From positions 186,001 to 250,000 of the forward strand of contig NZ_SKCG01000003.1 of the NCBI RefSeq assembly GCF_005434915.1: 64,000 nucleotides of DNA, written 5' to 3'. The stretch is from Aurantiacibacter suaedae (GTDB lineage: Bacteria > Pseudomonadota > Alphaproteobacteria > Sphingomonadales > Sphingomonadaceae). The position numbers were made by a program, and so were the translations under genes. Below are positions 61,603 to 64,000 of the stretch, one piece after another (the stretch's first letter is position 1; every line of letters starts with the position of its first letter). The notes beneath the pieces were generated by a model. The model was not told where the DNA came from. It ran no database searches and saw only the letters and a list, made by a program, of their open reading frames with translations.

Positions 61603-62080
61603 CGGTCCTTCGCCTTGTTCATCTGGTTCCAGCGATCCACGGCCAGCGTGTGCCAGTGGATCAGGTCGTCAATTTCCAGCGCGAGCAGCTCGCCCAGCGG
61701 CCAGTGGAACACCGCCGCAATGTCGGCGATCAGGCTCGCAACATCTTCTTCATCTGGGTCCGATCCGCCGGGGTCAGAAAAAAATCGATGATCGCTCCTG
61801 AGCAGGCGGCCAGATCCTCAGGCTCGAGCGCGTCGGCTTCGGGCTGGGTGATCGGCGGCATCGTGATGCGCGGCAACAGGTCGAGCGTGGCCGTGGCGCG
61901 CGCGTTCATCAGCTCCTGAATCGAGAGCCCGCGCAGCTCGCCCGCCTTGGGTTTGCGCAGCACGAGTTCGGTGATGCTGGTCTCACCGCGCACGATAGGC
62001 TCGGCCAGAGTGATCGAGTCGGAAAGCTTGGCATTCGGTGCGGCGGCCTGCGCAGCTTCAGGAGCGGACTTGTCGGTCAT
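61599..62080 (-). CDS. E: Tail assembly chaperone gpE+E' (product of -1 frameshift)
   Basis: The zero-frame gene E (62080-61730, 116 aa) ends KKMLRA. Slippage at the T7 run gives the fused product ending at 61599; after the slip it continues SDPGGSDPDEEDVASLIADIAAVFHWPLGELLALEID, which matches GpE (E') of P2-like phages. E and E+E' both chaperone the tape measure. AAGGAA precedes the ATG. The annotated span includes the -1 step at 61778-61784. Confidence 0.85.
61778..61784 (-). promoter_or_regulatory. Programmed -1 ribosomal frameshift site
   Basis: Minus strand reads GAT TTT TTT CTG in frame E, so the heptamer T TTT TTT can shift -1. The P2 family uses T TTT TTG at the same place. Both products make sense only if the shift occurs here. 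Confidence 0.75.
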
Positions 62081-62114
62081 CGGTGTTCCTTCGAGGTTGA
62101 GCGGATCGGTTCTC

Positions 62115-62149
62115 CGCCCCGGCGCGTCCGCTCGATGCACGCCGGGGCG
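62115..62149. other. Perfect hairpin between FII and E
   Basis: CGCCCCGGCG (62115-62124) pairs with CGCCGGGGCG (62140-62149), 15-base loop, in the 88-base gap. No T-run; might set the ratio of tube protein to downstream products by attenuation or RNA processing. Confidence 0.5.
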
Positions 62150-62168
62150 AAGCTGGAATGGGCAGAGG

Positions 62169-62678
62169 TCAGATGCCGAGCGCCGCGCGCTGGGCGGCAA
62201 GGCGATCGATGCCGTTCACGATGAAGAGGAGGTTCATCTCGTCCTTCTCGATCAGCACGCGGCCATCGACGATCAGCTTGTAGTAGCTGCAGATCGTCTT
62301 GATGGTCTGCTCGGTATCATCGCCGGGCTTGCCGGTGCCGGGGTCGATCTCCTGATGGCGGCCACGCACCACGATCTCGACCGACTTGTATTGGCCGCTC
62401 GCATCGTCCTGATAGGCACCGATCCAGCGCAGCAGCAGGGCGTCATGGGTGGTGGCGCCGAACTGGCCGAAGATCTGCTCGATTAGGCCGCCGGCCTTCC
62501 ACTCGAACTCGATGGTTTCGCCACCCATGTCGATCTGAACCTCGGCATCCATGCCGCCGCCGCGGTAACCTTCGAACTTGCGCGCCAGCTTCGGGATCGA
62601 AACCTCGGGGCAAAGGCCGAGATAGCTCACGCCATCGTTGGAAAGGGTCATGTTCTTGAGCTTGGAAGGCAGGGCCAT
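62169..62678 (-). CDS. FII: Major tail tube protein FII
   Basis: 169 aa. ALPSKLKNMTLSNDGVSYLG and DAEVQIDMGGETIEFEWKAGG match the P2 tube family; the C-terminal RVLIEKDEMNLLFIVNGID closes it. Inner tube of the contractile tail. GGAGTAAG ribosome site upstream. Confidence 0.93.
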   Translation of the reverse strand: MALPSKLKNMTLSNDGVSYLGLCPEVSIPKLARKFEGYRGGGMDAEVQIDMGGETIEFEWKAGGLIEQIFGQFGATTHDALLLRWIGAYQDDASGQYKSVEIVVRGRHQEIDPGTGKPGDDTEQTIKTICSYYKLIVDGRVLIEKDEMNLLFIVNGIDRLAAQRAALGI

Positions 62679-62720
62679 CGAGACTTACTCCAGTGAGAGG
62701 GAAGGGCACGGGCGGCCCGG

Positions 62721-63854
62721 TCAGGCGGCGAGCAGCTGGGCGTAGAAGCTGTCGGTGATCCGCTGGTTGAGCGTGATCGCCTCGGCCGGAGCGCAGGGCG
62801 TGAAGCTGTAATCGAACACCAGCTTGCCGGCGGCGATGTCGGCCGGAGGGTTATCGCTGTCGCGGAAGATCGCCTCGGCCCCGATGATCCGGCCCTGCGC
62901 CAGCAGCGCGCGGAACTTGGCGTTGATGGTTTCGAGGATGTCGCGGATCAGGCCCTTGGTGATCGGCTTGTCGATCGCCCAGGTGAGCCCTTCCGCGATC
63001 GTATCCTGCAGCACCTGCGCGGTGCGCACTGCTGTCTCGAAGGCAAACAGCGGTTCGTCGCTGCAGGTGCGGTTGCCCCAGAAGCGGAAACCGTCGAGCC
63101 GGGCGAGGGTGGTGACCTCGGCATCGTTGAGGATCCCGGCGTCGGTGGTTTCGCTGGCGAGGATCGAGAAGCTGATGCCGCGATCGATGCCGGTTACGCC
63201 ATCGATGGCCACGTTGCTCAGCGACTTGTGCCAGCCCGTCTCGGTATCGATCCGGGCGCGCAGCCCCATGGCGCGCGCCACTGCGCTGCCGGGGAAATCA
63301 CTGAACTCGGGCCAGATCAGCATCAGCTCACGCGCGGCGAAGTTCTGGCGATAGCCGGTCACCTCGGCAACGGTGTCGCCCACGGCAGCCGCATAGGCGA
63401 AGGCACGCAGCTCACGGGCAATGGCTGCAAGCTTGGTGGTAACGGCCTGGCTATCATGCCCCGGCGCGCCAATGATACGCGGGCGCAGGCCCAGCAGCGA
63501 TTCCGCATCGAGCAGCGCCTGCAGCCCGGTGCGCGTGCCTTCGGCGGTTACGGTGCCGATCACGTTGGTGTCGGTCGCGTCGGCGTCCGCGCCTTCCTCG
63601 ACGCGAACCACGATCACCGGCGGGCTCGCCTGATCGGCAATGGCAGTGAGCACCTTCGCCAGTGTGCCGGTGGAGCCAGCCTTGCCGATCGCGCGGCTGA
63701 CATCGGAGAGCAGCACCGGGGTATCGAGCGGGAACACCGCAGCGTCGGCATCGCTGGCGGTGGCGACCAGGCCGATCACCGAGGTGGCGACATCGGCGAT
63801 CGGGCGCGCGCCCGCGCTGATCTCGTTGACCGTGATTCCGTGATAGTAGGGCAT
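62721..63854 (-). CDS. FI: Tail sheath protein FI
   Basis: 377 aa. YYHGITVNEISAGARPIADVATSVIGLVATA is the family N-terminus; GFRFWGNRTCSDEPLFAFE and DNPPADIAAGKLVFDY are strongly conserved C-terminal motifs. Contractile outer sheath; proves a myophage-type tail. Upstream (toward the window end) a further tail gene begins 29 bases away. Confidence 0.95.
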   Translation of the reverse strand: MPYYHGITVNEISAGARPIADVATSVIGLVATASDADAAVFPLDTPVLLSDVSRAIGKAGSTGTLAKVLTAIADQASPPVIVVRVEEGADADATDTNVIGTVTAEGTRTGLQALLDAESLLGLRPRIIGAPGHDSQAVTTKLAAIARELRAFAYAAAVGDTVAEVTGYRQNFAARELMLIWPEFSDFPGSAVARAMGLRARIDTETGWHKSLSNVAIDGVTGIDRGISFSILASETTDAGILNDAEVTTLARLDGFRFWGNRTCSDEPLFAFETAVRTAQVLQDTIAEGLTWAIDKPITKGLIRDILETINAKFRALLAQGRIIGAEAIFRDSDNPPADIAAGKLVFDYSFTPCAPAEAITLNQRITDSFYAQLLAA

Positions 63855-63883
63855 GCCTCGGGCCTTTCTGGTGAAGTCGGTAG

Positions 63884-64000
63884 TTAGAGCGGGATCGAAA
63901 GCTGCAGCCGCTGATTGGCCGGAACGTCGGTGCGCCGCCCGGTCAGCGAGGCGGTGACCCGGCCAGCGCCATCGACGGCGAGTGCCACCTTCTCGAGCTG
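63884..64000 (-). CDS. Unidentified phage protein, C-terminal end only
   Basis: 38 codons are open to the window end and stop at TAA 63884. The visible tail (VALAVDGAGRVTASLTGRR ...) is not enough to name it. In P2 order this would be a tail fibre-assembly or nearby gene. Confidence 0.5.
   Translation of the reverse strand, partial: QLEKVALAVDGAGRVTASLTGRRTDVPANQRLQLSIPL

Noticed and set aside
48034-64000. Mu-like transposable prophage
   Set aside because: No MuA/MuB, Gam or Mor genes; Ogr-like activator and FI-FII-E-T-U-D order fit P2.

Overview
The window reads as a high-GC alphaproteobacterial chromosome, most likely a member of Sphingomonadales (Erythrobacteraceae/Sphingomonadaceae type). 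This rests on gene content and order, GC-rich codon use, meso-DAP-type MurE, and ATGA/TGATG coupling of almost every gene in the cell-wall cluster. No rRNA or species-specific marker was available to confirm it.

Layout, core chromosome (1-47,990). 1-8,055: metabolic genes, including the end of methionine aminopeptidase, a lipoprotein cytochrome c, ccmAB, phhB, an S9 peptidase, an alpha-carbonic anhydrase, an AlkA-type glycosylase, a 2Fe-2S ferredoxin and a cysteine synthase. 8,088-28,399: an unusually complete dcw (division and cell wall) cluster, mraZ-rsmH-ftsL-ftsI-murE-murF-mraY-murD-ftsW-murG-murC-murB-ddl-ftsQ-ftsA-ftsZ. It builds lipid II from UDP-MurNAc precursors and assembles the septal machinery, and it is preceded by a five-repeat MraZ-type operator. 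28,459-36,971: a SPOR/TPR protein, YbjN-like protein, proC, a Bax-inhibitor-1 family protein, a polyproline lipoprotein, tRNA-Ala(CGC), obg, proB and an epimerase. 36,986-37,600: a non-coding tandem triplication that I interpret as three small RNA genes on the minus strand. 37,672-41,606: a sulfate-assimilation operon (cobA, DUF2849, cysI, DUF934, cysH). 41,793-47,873: a glycosyltransferase, MscS channel, metC-like lyase, sulfurtransferase, queF, a TauE-family exporter and an Rrf2 regulator. Several of these also handle sulfur.

Layout, prophage (about 47,990 to beyond the window end). A P2-like contractile-tail prophage starts with an AlpA-type regulator and a tightly overlapping minus-strand early operon of small genes, including a GapR-like (DUF2312) protein, a LexA-type DNA-binding protein, an Ogr/Delta zinc-finger late activator and a Cro-like protein. 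A divergent LexA/CI-type repressor follows. From 58,018 to the end are tail genes in exact P2 order read on the minus strand (FI, FII, E/E', T, U, D), including a -1 frameshift signal for E/E'. Integrase, capsid and lysis genes are not in the window.

Between the repressor and the tail genes sits an AT-richer cargo island (51,804-57,820). One arm, on the minus strand, is a MutL/MORC-like GHKL ATPase coupled to a Rossmann-like protein of unknown function. The divergent arm is Vsr, a 5-methylcytosine methyltransferase and a predicted PD-(D/E)XK nuclease. A SRAP (abasic-site sensor) gene follows. I regard this as a probable anti-phage restriction system carried as prophage cargo. It and the triplicated small RNA locus are the two most interesting objects in the window.
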